From DATBSL01 sp963729875 (GTDB lineage: Bacteria; Acidobacteriota; Vicinamibacteria; Fen-336): a DNA stretch of 64,000 nt. Positions 16,490 through 24,722 of this stretch are shown here, one piece after another. Numbering within the stretch: the stretch's first letter is position 1; every line of letters starts with the position of its first letter. The notes under the pieces are model-generated. The model was not told the origin of the DNA. It did no database searches and saw only the letters and a program-made list of their open reading frames with translations. The DNA is taken from positions 62,001-126,000 of the forward strand of contig CAVSPR010000006.1 in NCBI GenBank assembly GCA_963729875.1. Reading direction: 5' to 3'. The position numbers and the translations under genes were made by a program.

Positions 16490-18741
16490 CTATGCGGCAG
16501 GCGGGCGCGGCGCGGCCAGGCGCTCGGCGATCGGGGCGAGCTGCCGCCACCACTGCTCTCGCGGGCGCTGGTTCTCGGCGTCCACCAGCCGCGCCATCTC
16601 GTCGAAGGGCGTGATCGTCATCTTGCCCTCCCGGATGCCGACGAAGGCCGCCGCCCCGGACGGGCCCTTCCGCGCCTCGGCGATCAGGTACTCGACGCTC
16701 TGCGCGGCCATGCGCGTCGCGAGGGTGCGGTCGAAGGGGCTCGGGTCGCCTCCCTGCTGGAGGTGGCCGAGGATCGCCTGCCGCACGTCGAAGAGCTCGC
16801 CCCCCTCCTCCTCGAAGAGGGCGCACATGAAGGCGGTGGTGTAGAAGGGGTTGGCATCCTCGTTGCGGATGAGGAGGCCGAGCCGCTTGCCGTGGCGGAA
16901 GCCGTCCCGGAGGGCCTCGAGGTCGCGCTGGAGGTCGGCGAGGGTCACCCCGTCCTCGTGCATGTAGACCTTCTCGGCGCCGGTGGCGAGGCCGCTCAGC
17001 AGCGCGAGGTACCCGCAGCGCCGGCCCATCACCTCCACCACGAAGCATCGCCGGGAGGCGACGGCCGAGGTCTTGATCTTGTCCACCGCGGCGACGATGT
17101 TGTTGAGGGCGGTGTCGCTGCCGATCGAGAGGTCCGAGCCCGGCAGGTTGTTGTTGATCGAGGTGGGCAGGCAGATCATCGGCAGGCCGAAGGCGGGGAA
17201 GCGGTCACGCTCTGCGTACAGCTTGGCGACCCCCGAGTAGCCCGACCAGCCGCCGATCATCAGGATGCCGTCGATCCCGTGCTCCTCGAGGTGGCGGGCG
17301 ATCTGGTAGAGCTCACGGTCGGCGGGCTGGCGGCGGTTCGTCCCGAGCTCGGCGCCCCCCGGCTCGCCCAGCCGTTGACGCTCATCCAGCCCATCTCGAA
17401 GAAGTCGCCCTCGACGAGGCCCTTGAAGCCGTTGCGCACCCCGAGCACGTGGTGGCCGCGGTCGAGGGTCAGGCGCAGGGCGGCGCGGACGGCGGTGTTC
17501 ATCCCCGGGGCGGGACCGCCGCCGTGCATGATCGCGAAGCGCAAGCGCCTCTGCCCCTCGGCCGGGGGGTGGGGGAGGGCCCGCACGATCGTGCGCAGCG
17601 TGCGCAGGGCGGAGCCGAAGCCGTGCCCCCGCAGCTCCATCGCCCCGGCGTAGTCGCCGCTCTTGACGCACGCGGCCACGTTGCGCGTCTTCTCGACGCA
17701 GGCCATGAGCGGCTGGCGCGTGACCCGGTTGTCCTTCATCCCGATGAGCTGGGGCTCGCTGCCCGGGGGCGACGCGAGCAGCTCCTCGACCGCGGCGTGG
17801 CCGAGCAGCGTGCTCATGTAGCGGTCGAAGGCGGAGGGCGCGCCGCCGCGCTGGACGTGGCCGAGGATCGTCACCCGGACGTCCTCGTGGAGACGCTCCT
17901 GCAGGACCCGGCGGACGTGCTCGGCGGTGATGGGGCTCCCGTGGCGGTCGCGCGCCCCCTCGGCCACGATCACGATCGAGTCGCGGCGGCCCGCCTCGCG
18001 CCCGCTGCGCAGGCGCTCGCACATCGTGGCCTCCCAGTCGTCCACGTCGGGCGGGCTCTCCGGGATGAGGACCCAGCTCGCGCCGGTGGCGATCGCGCCC
18101 ATCAGGGCGAGGTAGCCGCAGTGGCGGCCCATGACCTCGATCACGAACGTGCGCTGGTGGCTGGCCGCGGTGGAGGCGATGGCGTCGACCGCCTCGGTGA
18201 TGCGGTGCAGGGCGGTGTCGGCCCCGATCGTGATGTCGGTGCCGGACGTGTCGTTGTCGATCGAGCCGACGAGGCCGACGATGCTGAAGGGGAGCGCCAT
18301 CGCGGCCGTCTCCGGCCCGATCCGACCCGAGGCGACGAGCTCCTCCACCAGCCCGCGCCACTCCTGCCGGAGCTGGTCGGCCCCGCTCAGGCTGCCGTCG
18401 CCTCCGATCACGACCAGGCTGTCGATCCCCGCCTTCAGGAAGTTCTCGGCCGCCCGGAGCCGTCCCTCGCGCGAGCGGAAGCGATCCGAGCGCGCGGTGC
18501 CGATGACGGTCCCTCCCCGGTGGAGGATCCCCCCCACCGACTCCCAGGTCATGGGCACGATGCGGTCGCCGCCCGCGCACGCCCCCTCGTATCCCTCGCG
18601 GATCGCGAAGACGCGCTGCCCCCGGGCGAGGGCGGTCCGGACGACCGCGCGGACGGCCGCGTTCATGCCGGGCGCGTCGCCTCCGCTGGTGAGCACCGCG
18701 ATCGCGCGGGTGGGGTTCTCGGCGGGACTGCTCTCAGGCAT
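16490..18741 (-). CDS. Eukaryote-like tandem 6-phosphofructokinase (frameshifted)
   Basis: Two phosphofructokinase domains are fused in about 750 residues, as in animal and fungal PFK-1. The N-half has TSGGDAPGMNAAVRAVV (18-34), GGDGS (113-117) and GSIDNDTSGTD with catalytic Asp162. The Gly residues in GGDGS and GSIDND are those of ATP- rather than PPi-dependent enzymes. The N-half reads SHQRTFVIEVMGRHCGYLAL and LGHVQRGGAPSAFDR, strikingly like eukaryotic PFK. In the C-half the matching site is INNNLPGSD, lacking the catalytic Asp, as in the regulatory half of eukaryotic enzymes. One base is missing in the C6 run at 17355-17360; with a seventh C the two frames join. It lies upstream of a Ser/Thr kinase gene on the same strand and follows a membrane-protein gene by 75 bp. 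Confidence 0.88.
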
Positions 18742-18816
18742 GAAAGGCCGTTACCTCCAGAGGCTGGATGATATGCCCAATCGATCGCCGGCCGCGCTCT
18801 CCGGGCCCGCGCGCGC

Positions 18817-20763
18817 TCACTCGGGGGCGGGGCGGACCCGCCACAGGCGCACCGCGCCCGCGTATCGCGGCTGCAGGCGCGCGGAAGCGAAGCCGAGCGG
18901 GCGCGACGGCTCCTCCCAGACCCAGGCCGCCCCCAGCCGCTCGAGCAACGCCTCGCCCTCCTGCGAGTCCGTGGTGGTGTAGAGCCGCTCGGCGGCCTCC
19001 TGACGGGCGGCGATCAGGGGCGGGGCGGCGTGGAGGGCGATCACCGAGGCCGAGACGCGGAGGCCGCTCAGCGCCGGGACGAAGAGGGTCCGCAGGCCGG
19101 CCGGGTCGGCCGGGCTGCGCAGCGGCACCACGAGGGCCTCTCCCGGGGCCGCGTGGCGGTTCAGGAACGCGCAGGCGTCCAGGACCGGCGGCGGCATCGA
19201 GAAGAGCGAGCGATCGGCGCTCCGCGGCGACGTGAGCCACTCGGGAAAACGCCGCTTCGCCAGGTATCGCGCGGGCGAGACCATGGCCAGCGCGAGCAGG
19301 CCGACCGCGGCCGGCCGAGCCCAGCCCCTGCGCGCCGTCCACTCGCCGAGCCCGGGGGCCACGTAGAGCCACAGCAGGTAGAGGGGCAGGCCGAGGAACT
19401 GCCAGCCATCCACCGGGTTGGGATCGCCCCTGAGGGCGAGGCCGAGGACGACGGCGACGGCGCAGGAGGCGGCGATCAGGGCGTGGACGCCCGTGGCGTC
19501 CCGCCTCACGCTCTGCGCCAGGCGGCGCAGCCCGAGGAGACGGACGCCCAGCCCTCCGGCCAGGAACACGGCCACGACCACGGCGACGCCGGGCAGGCCG
19601 TGCCAGGGCGGTGGCCAGGGCTCGGCCCCCAGGAAGGCCGCGAGGCGGGCCAACGGGGGGTTGTGGCCAAGGGCCTCCGCCACGACCGAGAGCGGCGCCG
19701 GCACCAGCGGGGGGCCCCCGCGAGCGCCGCTGAGGGGAAGCGAGAGGGCCAGCCAGGGGGCCGCGCCGACGCCGATGGCGAGGGTCAGCCCCGCGAGGCG
19801 CCGGTCTCGTCGCAGGACCGCGGCCAGGGCCGCCCCCACGGCGAGGGCCACGCACGCCTGCACCTTCGTCTCCACCAGCGCCCCCAGCACCAGCCCGGCC
19901 AGGGCGAGCTCGCCCGGCCGTCCGGAGGCCAGGAACCGCCGCGCCAGCGTGAGCCCGGCGAGGATCAGCGGCAGCGCGAACATCCAGGGGTTGTACGTGA
20001 GGGACTCGGCCGAGAACGAGTAGAAGGTGAGGAAGTGCGCGTAGCGCTCGATCCCCTGCGGAGGCGGGCCGGCGCCCGCGAGGAAGGAGAGGTCGCCCCC
20101 GAGGACGACCAGGGCCACCGCCACGAGGACGGTCGCCCACCGGTGGCCTCCCTCCTCCTCGTGGTAGGCGGCCACCGCGAGGCCCGTGAAGGCGAGGCCG
20201 AGCGCCGGCAGCAGCAGGACCCATCCGTGGAGCACGTCGAGCCCGCCGTAGCGCTGGAGCAGCCCCGCCAGGAGGGCGGGGAACAGGGCGTACTGCAGGG
20301 GATAGCCGGCGAGCATCGGGTTCTGCAGCCGGTGAAGGGGCGCGCGGAGCAGCTCCTGGGAGATGGTCGAGTAGTACGGGCGGTCGATGACGTCGAAGCC
20401 GAGCCGGGAGACGAGACCCCCGGGACCCACCTCCACGTCGCCCCAGGCCAGGGCCAGCGCGAGCGCGGCGAGGACGCCGGCCAGCAGCACTCCGCCCCGG
20501 AGCCTCCGCGCGCCGGCGAGGGCGTCGCGGCCGGGACGCAGCAGGAGCACCGACGCCACCACCGCGGGCAGCACCAGCACGGGCCGACCGATGGCCAGCT
20601 CCGCCGCGAACAGCGGGAGCACCACCGAGTAGCCGATCGCGGCGGCGGCGGCCAGGCCCGCGACACCGTCGCGGGGCGAACGACCCAGGCGCAGCAGGAG
20701 GTAGCCCGGCGGCAGCAGCAGAGCTGCCCCGGCGAGGCCTGCCGTGGCAAGGGACTGGAGCAT
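18817..20763 (-). CDS. Polytopic membrane protein, GT-C glycosyltransferase-like
   Basis: About 648 residues from ATG 20763; a TTG 5 codons further up is possible. At least ten hydrophobic spans are visible, starting with LATAGLAGAALLLPPGYLLL. A polar loop after the second or third span (FDVIDRPYYSTISQELLRAP) and a C-terminal soluble part of about 180 residues resemble GT-C or PMT-like membrane glycosyltransferases, but I do not recognise a specific family. It would use a lipid-linked sugar at the membrane if that guess is right. The gene is in a minus-strand run: small membrane protein (33-bp gap), this gene, phosphofructokinase (75-bp gap), kinase. Confidence 0.7.
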   Translation of the reverse strand: MLQSLATAGLAGAALLLPPGYLLLRLGRSPRDGVAGLAAAAAIGYSVVLPLFAAELAIGRPVLVLPAVVASVLLLRPGRDALAGARRLRGGVLLAGVLAALALALAWGDVEVGPGGLVSRLGFDVIDRPYYSTISQELLRAPLHRLQNPMLAGYPLQYALFPALLAGLLQRYGGLDVLHGWVLLLPALGLAFTGLAVAAYHEEEGGHRWATVLVAVALVVLGGDLSFLAGAGPPPQGIERYAHFLTFYSFSAESLTYNPWMFALPLILAGLTLARRFLASGRPGELALAGLVLGALVETKVQACVALAVGAALAAVLRRDRRLAGLTLAIGVGAAPWLALSLPLSGARGGPPLVPAPLSVVAEALGHNPPLARLAAFLGAEPWPPPWHGLPGVAVVVAVFLAGGLGVRLLGLRRLAQSVRRDATGVHALIAASCAVAVVLGLALRGDPNPVDGWQFLGLPLYLLWLYVAPGLGEWTARRGWARPAAVGLLALAMVSPARYLAKRRFPEWLTSPRSADRSLFSMPPPVLDACAFLNRHAAPGEALVVPLRSPADPAGLRTLFVPALSGLRVSASVIALHAAPPLIAARQEAAERLYTTTDSQEGEALLERLGAAWVWEEPSRPLGFASARLQPRYAGAVRLWRVRPAPE

Positions 20764-20811
20764 GCCGAGCCGCCGCAATGCTACCCCAGGGGGGTCACGG
20801 CCGCCGCGCGG

Positions 20812-21069
20812 TCACGGCAGGAGCCGGCGAATGGCCACCGCGGCCCCGATGAAGAGCGCGACGAGCGCGACCACCACGAGCACGGCGGCGATCATCTGGC
20901 CCAGTGCACCGAGCCAGCTATGCCGGGTCGCCGCGCCCTCGTCCTCGCCGTCCGGGTCGAAGGGGCCGAACGGCTCGTCGGTGTCGTCGGTCGGCTCTTC
21001 GGCTTCCGTCAACACGTCTCCGGCCCTCTCGTTCGCCGAGTCCTGCCCGGGTGCAGGGAGGGCCAGCAT
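20812..21069 (-). CDS. Small acidic single-span membrane protein
   Basis: At most 85 residues. An acidic N-terminal part (EEPTDDTDEPFGPFDPDGED) is followed by one strong membrane span (MIAAVLVVVALVALFIGAAVAI) and a short basic tail (RRLLP), so the N-terminus probably faces out or the protein is tail-anchored. No family recognised. The ATG at 21069 overlaps a TAGAAT promoter-like hexamer; if that element is used, the true start would be GTG 21015 (18 codons later), preceded by GGAGAC. The gene heads the minus-strand run that leads to phosphofructokinase and the kinase. Confidence 0.55.
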   Translation of the reverse strand: MLALPAPGQDSANERAGDVLTEAEEPTDDTDEPFGPFDPDGEDEGAATRHSWLGALGQMIAAVLVVVALVALFIGAAVAIRRLLP

Positions 21070-21073
21070 TCTA
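21068..21073 (-). promoter_or_regulatory. Candidate -10 element overlapping the small membrane protein start
   Basis: TAGAAT on the minus strand at the upstream end of the 20812-21069 gene. It suggests that the coding sequence starts later than the first ATG. Confidence 0.3.
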
Positions 21074-21175
21074 GGCCTGTCTGGCTTGCGTCGGGGCACT
21101 CGGCGTGAGACGCTGTCGCCACTCGTTTCCCTGACTGGCGGTCGAGGTGTCGTGTTCGGGCCCTGGAGGTGTGTG

Positions 21176-21643
21176 ATGGTGTATCGAGTGGCGTGTCGTG
21201 CCCTGGCGTGCGCGGTCGTCCTGGTGTGGGCGGGAGCGGCTTCCGGCCAGACCTGGAGCCCGGAGCAGCAGGAGCTCTGGAAGCTCGAGGAGAAGCAGTG
21301 GCAGATGGCGAAGGACAAGGACATGACCTGGATCGACACGATGGTCCACGCCAACCTCAGCTACTGGTCGACCGAATCGCCGGTGCCGCAGACGAAGGCA
21401 TCGCTCGCGCGCTGGAACCGCTACGACAACACCAACTCCACGGTGCTCGAGCAGGAGCTGTTCCCCCTGTCGATCACGATCACCGGCAACGTCGCCGTCG
21501 TGAACTATCGCTACCAGATCGCGCGCGAGAGCTCCAAGAAGGAGCGCGAGACCGTGCACGGCCGCTACACGGACGTGTTCGTCAAGGACGGCGGCCGCTG
21601 GCTGTTCATCGCCTGGACGGGCGGCGACGACCCCAAGAAGTAG
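21176..21643 (+). CDS. Exported SnoaL/DUF4440-like (NTF2-fold) protein
   Basis: 155 residues from ATG 21176, with GGAGG 6 bp upstream. A signal peptide ends around AASGQ (residues 21-25). The mature domain has the NTF2-like layout: a helical start rich in Glu/Lys (WKLEEKQWQMAKDKD), NLSYWSTESPVPQTKASL, then strands ending in VHGRYTDVFVKDGGRWLFIAW. DUF4440/SnoaL proteins bind small hydrophobic ligands, and a few are enzymes; function here is unknown. A second NTF2-fold gene follows 35 bp downstream, so the two probably form an operon. Confidence 0.8.
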   Translation: MVYRVACRALACAVVLVWAGAASGQTWSPEQQELWKLEEKQWQMAKDKDMTWIDTMVHANLSYWSTESPVPQTKASLARWNRYDNTNSTVLEQELFPLSITITGNVAVVNYRYQIARESSKKERETVHGRYTDVFVKDGGRWLFIAWTGGDDPKK

Positions 21644-21678
21644 CGGCTCGCACGGTGAAGCTGGTCCGAGGAGGGCGG

Positions 21679-22080
21679 ATGTCACAGGAGAACGTCGGTC
21701 TGATGCGGTCGCTCTACGAGGCGTTCGGCAGGGGAGACGTGCCCACCGTCCTCGCGGCGATGGACCCCGGCATCGTGTGGAACGACGCGGAGAACTTCCC
21801 CTACGCCGACAAGAACCCCTACGTCGGCCCGAACGCCGTCGTCGAGGGCGTCTTCGCGAGGCTGGCCGGCGAGTGGGACGGCTTCAGCGTCGCCCCCGAG
21901 GAGTTCCTCGACGCCGGTGACACCGTCGTGGCGACGGGCCGCTACGGCGGCGCCTACAAGAAGACCGGCCGGAGCATCCACGCGCAGTTCGCCCACGTCT
22001 GGAGGCTGCGCGGCGGGAAGATCGTGGGCTTCCAGCAGTACACCGACACGCTGCAGGTGGCGAAGGCGGTGGGGGGCTAG
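21679..22080 (+). CDS. SnoaL-like / ketosteroid-isomerase-like protein
   Basis: 133 residues, no signal peptide. The start MSQENVGLMRSLYEAFGRGD and later FLDAGDTVVATGRYGG and AHVWRLRGGKIVGFQQYTD are typical of the SnoaL-like polyketide-cyclase/isomerase group. Catalytic assignment is not possible, as this fold is used for enzymes and binding proteins alike. A GAGGAG-type site precedes the ATG. It follows the exported SnoaL-like gene and its TAG overlaps the convergent hydrolase stop in CTAG (22077-22080). Confidence 0.85.
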   Translation: MSQENVGLMRSLYEAFGRGDVPTVLAAMDPGIVWNDAENFPYADKNPYVGPNAVVEGVFARLAGEWDGFSVAPEEFLDAGDTVVATGRYGGAYKKTGRSIHAQFAHVWRLRGGKIVGFQQYTDTLQVAKAVGG

Positions 22081-22949
22081 GGTCCGGCCCGGCGGGGCGG
22101 GGGCAGCGTCTCGAGGAAGCCCCGAATCGCGGCCCAGTAGGCGTCGCCGCCCACGAGGTAGGTGTCGTTGTGGCCGGCGCCCGGGATCGCGAAGAAACGC
22201 TTCGGTCCGGGTGCCGCCTCGAAGACGCGGCGGCCCTGGGCGAAGGGGACGATCTCGTCGCGATCGCCGTGGAGCACGAGCAGCGGCACGGTCAGGCGGG
22301 GGGCCTTGCGCTCGTTCTCATAGCGCGTGCGGACGAGGGGCCAGAGCGGGAGGAACGGGTAGACCGCGCGTGCCATGGCGGGGACCGAGAGAAACGGCGA
22401 CTCGAGGACGAGCGCGCGGCAGGGCCGCGAGAGGGCGAGGTCGAGGGCCACCGCAGAGCCGAGCGACTCGCCGAAGAGCACGAGCCGGTCCGTCGGGACG
22501 CGCTTCTCCTCGACCAGCCAGCGGTGAGCGGCCCGGGCGTCGCGGTAGGTCCCCTCCTCGTCGGGCGAGCCCTCGCTCCGGCCGTAGCCCCTGTAGTCGA
22601 AGAGCAGCACCGCGGCCCCCAGCCTCGACTGCAGGAGGAGCGCGCGGTCCAGGCGGTGGCTCACGTTGCCCGCGTTGCCGTGGGCCAGCAACACGGTCCA
22701 CCGCGGCTCGCCTGGAGACGGCAGGTACCAGGCGTGGATCCGGACCCCGTCCTCGGCGGTGAGCGTGAGGTCCTCGAACGCGAGCCCCAGGTCGCGCGGC
22801 ACGACGTCGTGCGGGCGCTGGGGGAAGTAGATCAGCTTCCGCTCGAAGAGCAGCATGATCGCCGACAGCGCGACGAGGAGGGCCGCGATGCGCAGGGCGG
22901 CCCACCCCACCCGGCCCGGCCACCTGCGGGGGCTCTCGCCATGTCCCAC
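22077..22949 (-). CDS. Membrane-anchored alpha/beta hydrolase (ABHD13/BEM46-like)
   Basis: 290 residues starting at GTG 22949; the ATG at 22942 is out of frame. One N-terminal span (about 16-35) anchors it, followed by RKLIYFPQRP, typical of the BEM46/ABHD13 group. HGNAGN (90-95) is the oxyanion segment, GESLGS contains nucleophile Ser162, HGDRDEIVP holds Asp231 and GAGHND holds His260, so the triad is complete. The active domain most likely faces the periplasm. Members have thioesterase- or esterase-like activity, but substrates are mostly unknown. It lies 56 bp behind the RidA-like lipoprotein gene on the same strand. Confidence 0.87.
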   Translation of the reverse strand: MGHGESPRRWPGRVGWAALRIAALLVALSAIMLLFERKLIYFPQRPHDVVPRDLGLAFEDLTLTAEDGVRIHAWYLPSPGEPRWTVLLAHGNAGNVSHRLDRALLLQSRLGAAVLLFDYRGYGRSEGSPDEEGTYRDARAAHRWLVEEKRVPTDRLVLFGESLGSAVALDLALSRPCRALVLESPFLSVPAMARAVYPFLPLWPLVRTRYENERKAPRLTVPLLVLHGDRDEIVPFAQGRRVFEAAPGPKRFFAIPGAGHNDTYLVGGDAYWAAIRGFLETLPPPRRAGP

Positions 22950-23005
22950 CTCTCCGCGTCTCCGCTGGTCATCCTACCTCCGCGCCTGCCTACCCTGGTC
23001 AGCGC

Positions 23006-23515
23006 TCACGGACTGGTCTTGTGTGCCTCGAGCTCGATCTCGATCATGAACTCGGGCAGCGCGAGGCCCTTGACCTCGAGCCAGGTGCCGGTCGGAAACT
23101 GCTTCTTGTAGAGGGTGCTGCGGTAGGAGGACGCCTTGAGGAACCCCGCCATGTTCGTGGTGTAGACGTTCTCGGCGACCACGTCGTCGAAGGTGCAGCC
23201 GTAGTGCTTCAGCACCTTGTCGAGATCGGAGTAGGCGTTCTTCATCTGCTGCTCCAGGTCGCCGACGGCGGTCGGGTTTCCCTTGTCGTCCATGCTGACG
23301 GCGCCCGAGATCTTGATGTCGTCTCCGATCCTGACCGCGTGCGCGTACCCGTAGGACTTCTCGACCTCGGGCCGCAGGAGGAAATACTCCGGCGCCTCCC
23401 TCCGGACCGGTTCTCGCTGGGTCTCCGCAGCCCTCGTGGAGGTCCCGGGCGCGGCGCAGGAGGAGAGGAGAGGGAAGCCCAGCAGGGCCGCGGCAACCAC
23501 GAGGTTCCTGTTCAT
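23006..23515 (-). CDS. RidA/YjgF-family lipoprotein
   Basis: 169 residues from ATG 23515 with an AAGGAA site. The N-terminus is a lipoprotein signal peptide with lipobox LSSC (Cys20). After a 25-residue linker comes a RidA-like domain: YGYAHAVRIGDDIKISGAVS, DLEQQMKNAYSDLDKVLKHY, FDDVVAENVYTTNM and LEVKGLALPEFMIEIELEA. RidA trimers in the cytosol hydrolyse enamine/imine intermediates. The arginine that binds the carboxylate in active RidA is not evident near the C-terminus (PEFMIEIELEA), so this may be a non-catalytic or different subfamily. Anchoring in the periplasmic leaflet is unusual for the family. It lies 35 bp behind the VWFA gene. Confidence 0.82.
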   Translation of the reverse strand: MNRNLVVAAALLGFPLLSSCAAPGTSTRAAETQREPVRREAPEYFLLRPEVEKSYGYAHAVRIGDDIKISGAVSMDDKGNPTAVGDLEQQMKNAYSDLDKVLKHYGCTFDDVVAENVYTTNMAGFLKASSYRSTLYKKQFPTGTWLEVKGLALPEFMIEIELEAHKTSP

Positions 23516-23550
23516 CGACAATATTCCTTTCTCGCTCGATTCGATGGGTC

Positions 23551-24495
23551 TCAGCGGCTCGTGCCCCCCGGGGCGAAGTAGCCGGTGCGGTGCCTGACCG
23601 TGAGGCCGGGCTGGCGGGTGCGGATCGCGATCCGCCGGAAGCCGCCGTCGGATCGGCGGTTGAGCGGGACGTAGCCGACCCCGTAGAGGCTGCGCAGGTC
23701 GGCGCCGATGCGGTCGTAGGCCTCGTCCAGCTCCGCGAGGGAGCGCGGGAAGTACGCGCGGCCGCCGGTCTCGCGGGCGAGCGCCGTCAGCACGTAGGTC
23801 GGCAGGGTCGGCGCGGGCCGCCCCGCACTCGGTGGCGCCAGCAGGCCGATCGTGTAGACGACGACCCCCCCGCGCCGGGCGAGGTCGACGAGCTGGTCGT
23901 CCGTGACCATCGACGAGGTGTCCTCGCCGTCGGAGAGCACCACGATCGCGCGGCGGCGCAGGTCGTGCGCGTCGAGCTGGCGGGCCTCGTCCTTGAGCGT
24001 CACGTAGAGCGCGTTGTAGAGCGCGGTCTCGCCCTCCGGCGAGACGCTGTCGATCGCGCGCTCGAGCGCCGCGAGGTCGTCCGTCGAGCCCTGCAGCACG
24101 CGCAGGCTCCGGGTGAATTGAGCGACCTCGGCCTCGTCGCTGGCATGCAGGGTCCGCACCAGCCGGATCGCCGCGCGCTTCGCGACCGGCAGCGCGACGC
24201 GCATCGATCCCGACGCGTCCAACAGCACGTGCAGGCGGACCGGCCACTCCTCCTGCGTGAACAGGCTGATCGGCTGGGGGACGCCATCCTCCAGCACCGT
24301 GATGTCTTCGGGACCCAGGCCGGGGACCCGGTGCCCCTCGGCGTCGGTCACCACCACGTTGAGGCTCACGACATCCACGCCCGCGGCGAAGGTGGGGACC
24401 CGTGGGCGGCTGTCCGCGCGCAGCGGCCCGGAGCCGACCACCAATGCCAGCACTCCTGCGCCCGCTCGGAGCAGGCCTCGTGACCGGTGCCCCAT
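23551..24495 (-). CDS. Exported VWFA-domain protein, acidobacterial type
   Basis: 314 residues from ATG 24495 (GGGGGAAG site upstream); an open extension to 24678 has no ribosome-binding site. A signal peptide (about 1-27) is followed by VVSLNVVVTDAEGHRVPGL and DITVLEDGVPQPISLF, the N-terminal beta-domain typical of the 'VWFA-related, Acidobacteria' family. The VWFA domain follows, with an intact MIDAS motif DASGS (93-97) and a downstream LSDGEDTSS. It ends with RHRTGYFAP, a family signature. The role is presumed to be metal-dependent adhesion or assembly outside the cytoplasm. It lies directly downstream of the kinase array, behind a relic kinase start. This gene is the best taxonomic pointer in the window. 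Confidence 0.88.
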   Translation of the reverse strand: MGHRSRGLLRAGAGVLALVVGSGPLRADSRPRVPTFAAGVDVVSLNVVVTDAEGHRVPGLGPEDITVLEDGVPQPISLFTQEEWPVRLHVLLDASGSMRVALPVAKRAAIRLVRTLHASDEAEVAQFTRSLRVLQGSTDDLAALERAIDSVSPEGETALYNALYVTLKDEARQLDAHDLRRRAIVVLSDGEDTSSMVTDDQLVDLARRGGVVVYTIGLLAPPSAGRPAPTLPTYVLTALARETGGRAYFPRSLAELDEAYDRIGADLRSLYGVGYVPLNRRSDGGFRRIAIRTRQPGLTVRHRTGYFAPGGTSR

Positions 24496-24683
24496 TGCTT
24501 CCCCCGGGGGGGCTACCTGCAATACGCATTCCGGGTGGCCCGTGGCGTCAACTCGCTGACCCGTCGGCGCATCGGTCGCTGGCCTCTTACGGAACACGTC
24601 ACGCGAATTCGGAATTCGTCGCTCGACGGAGAAAGAGCAACTTCCCGCGCTCCCCAGCCGCCCTGCCAGAGGTGCCATCGCAT

Positions 24684-24722
24684 CGGTGACCCGGTCGTGC
24701 GGGAGTGTCTGGCCGATCAGGG
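24684..24722 (-). pseudogene. Relic of a kinase gene start
   Basis: Reading from CTG 24722 gives MIGQTLPHDRVTDA, against MIGQTLAHYRITAA at the start of the kinase gene just upstream (27415). It includes the same ACA codon for Thr. An AAGGAG site lies 7 bp before the CTG, and CTGA overlaps the kinase stop as at functional junctions. After about 13 codons the similarity stops. It looks like the left-over 5' end of a further tandem kinase that was deleted. Confidence 0.6.

Noticed and set aside
24600..24620. Two EcoRI-like GAATTC words close together upstream of the VWFA gene
   Set aside because: The repeat is short, its palindrome is imperfect and no promoter geometry fits, so it is recorded only as an AT-rich patch.
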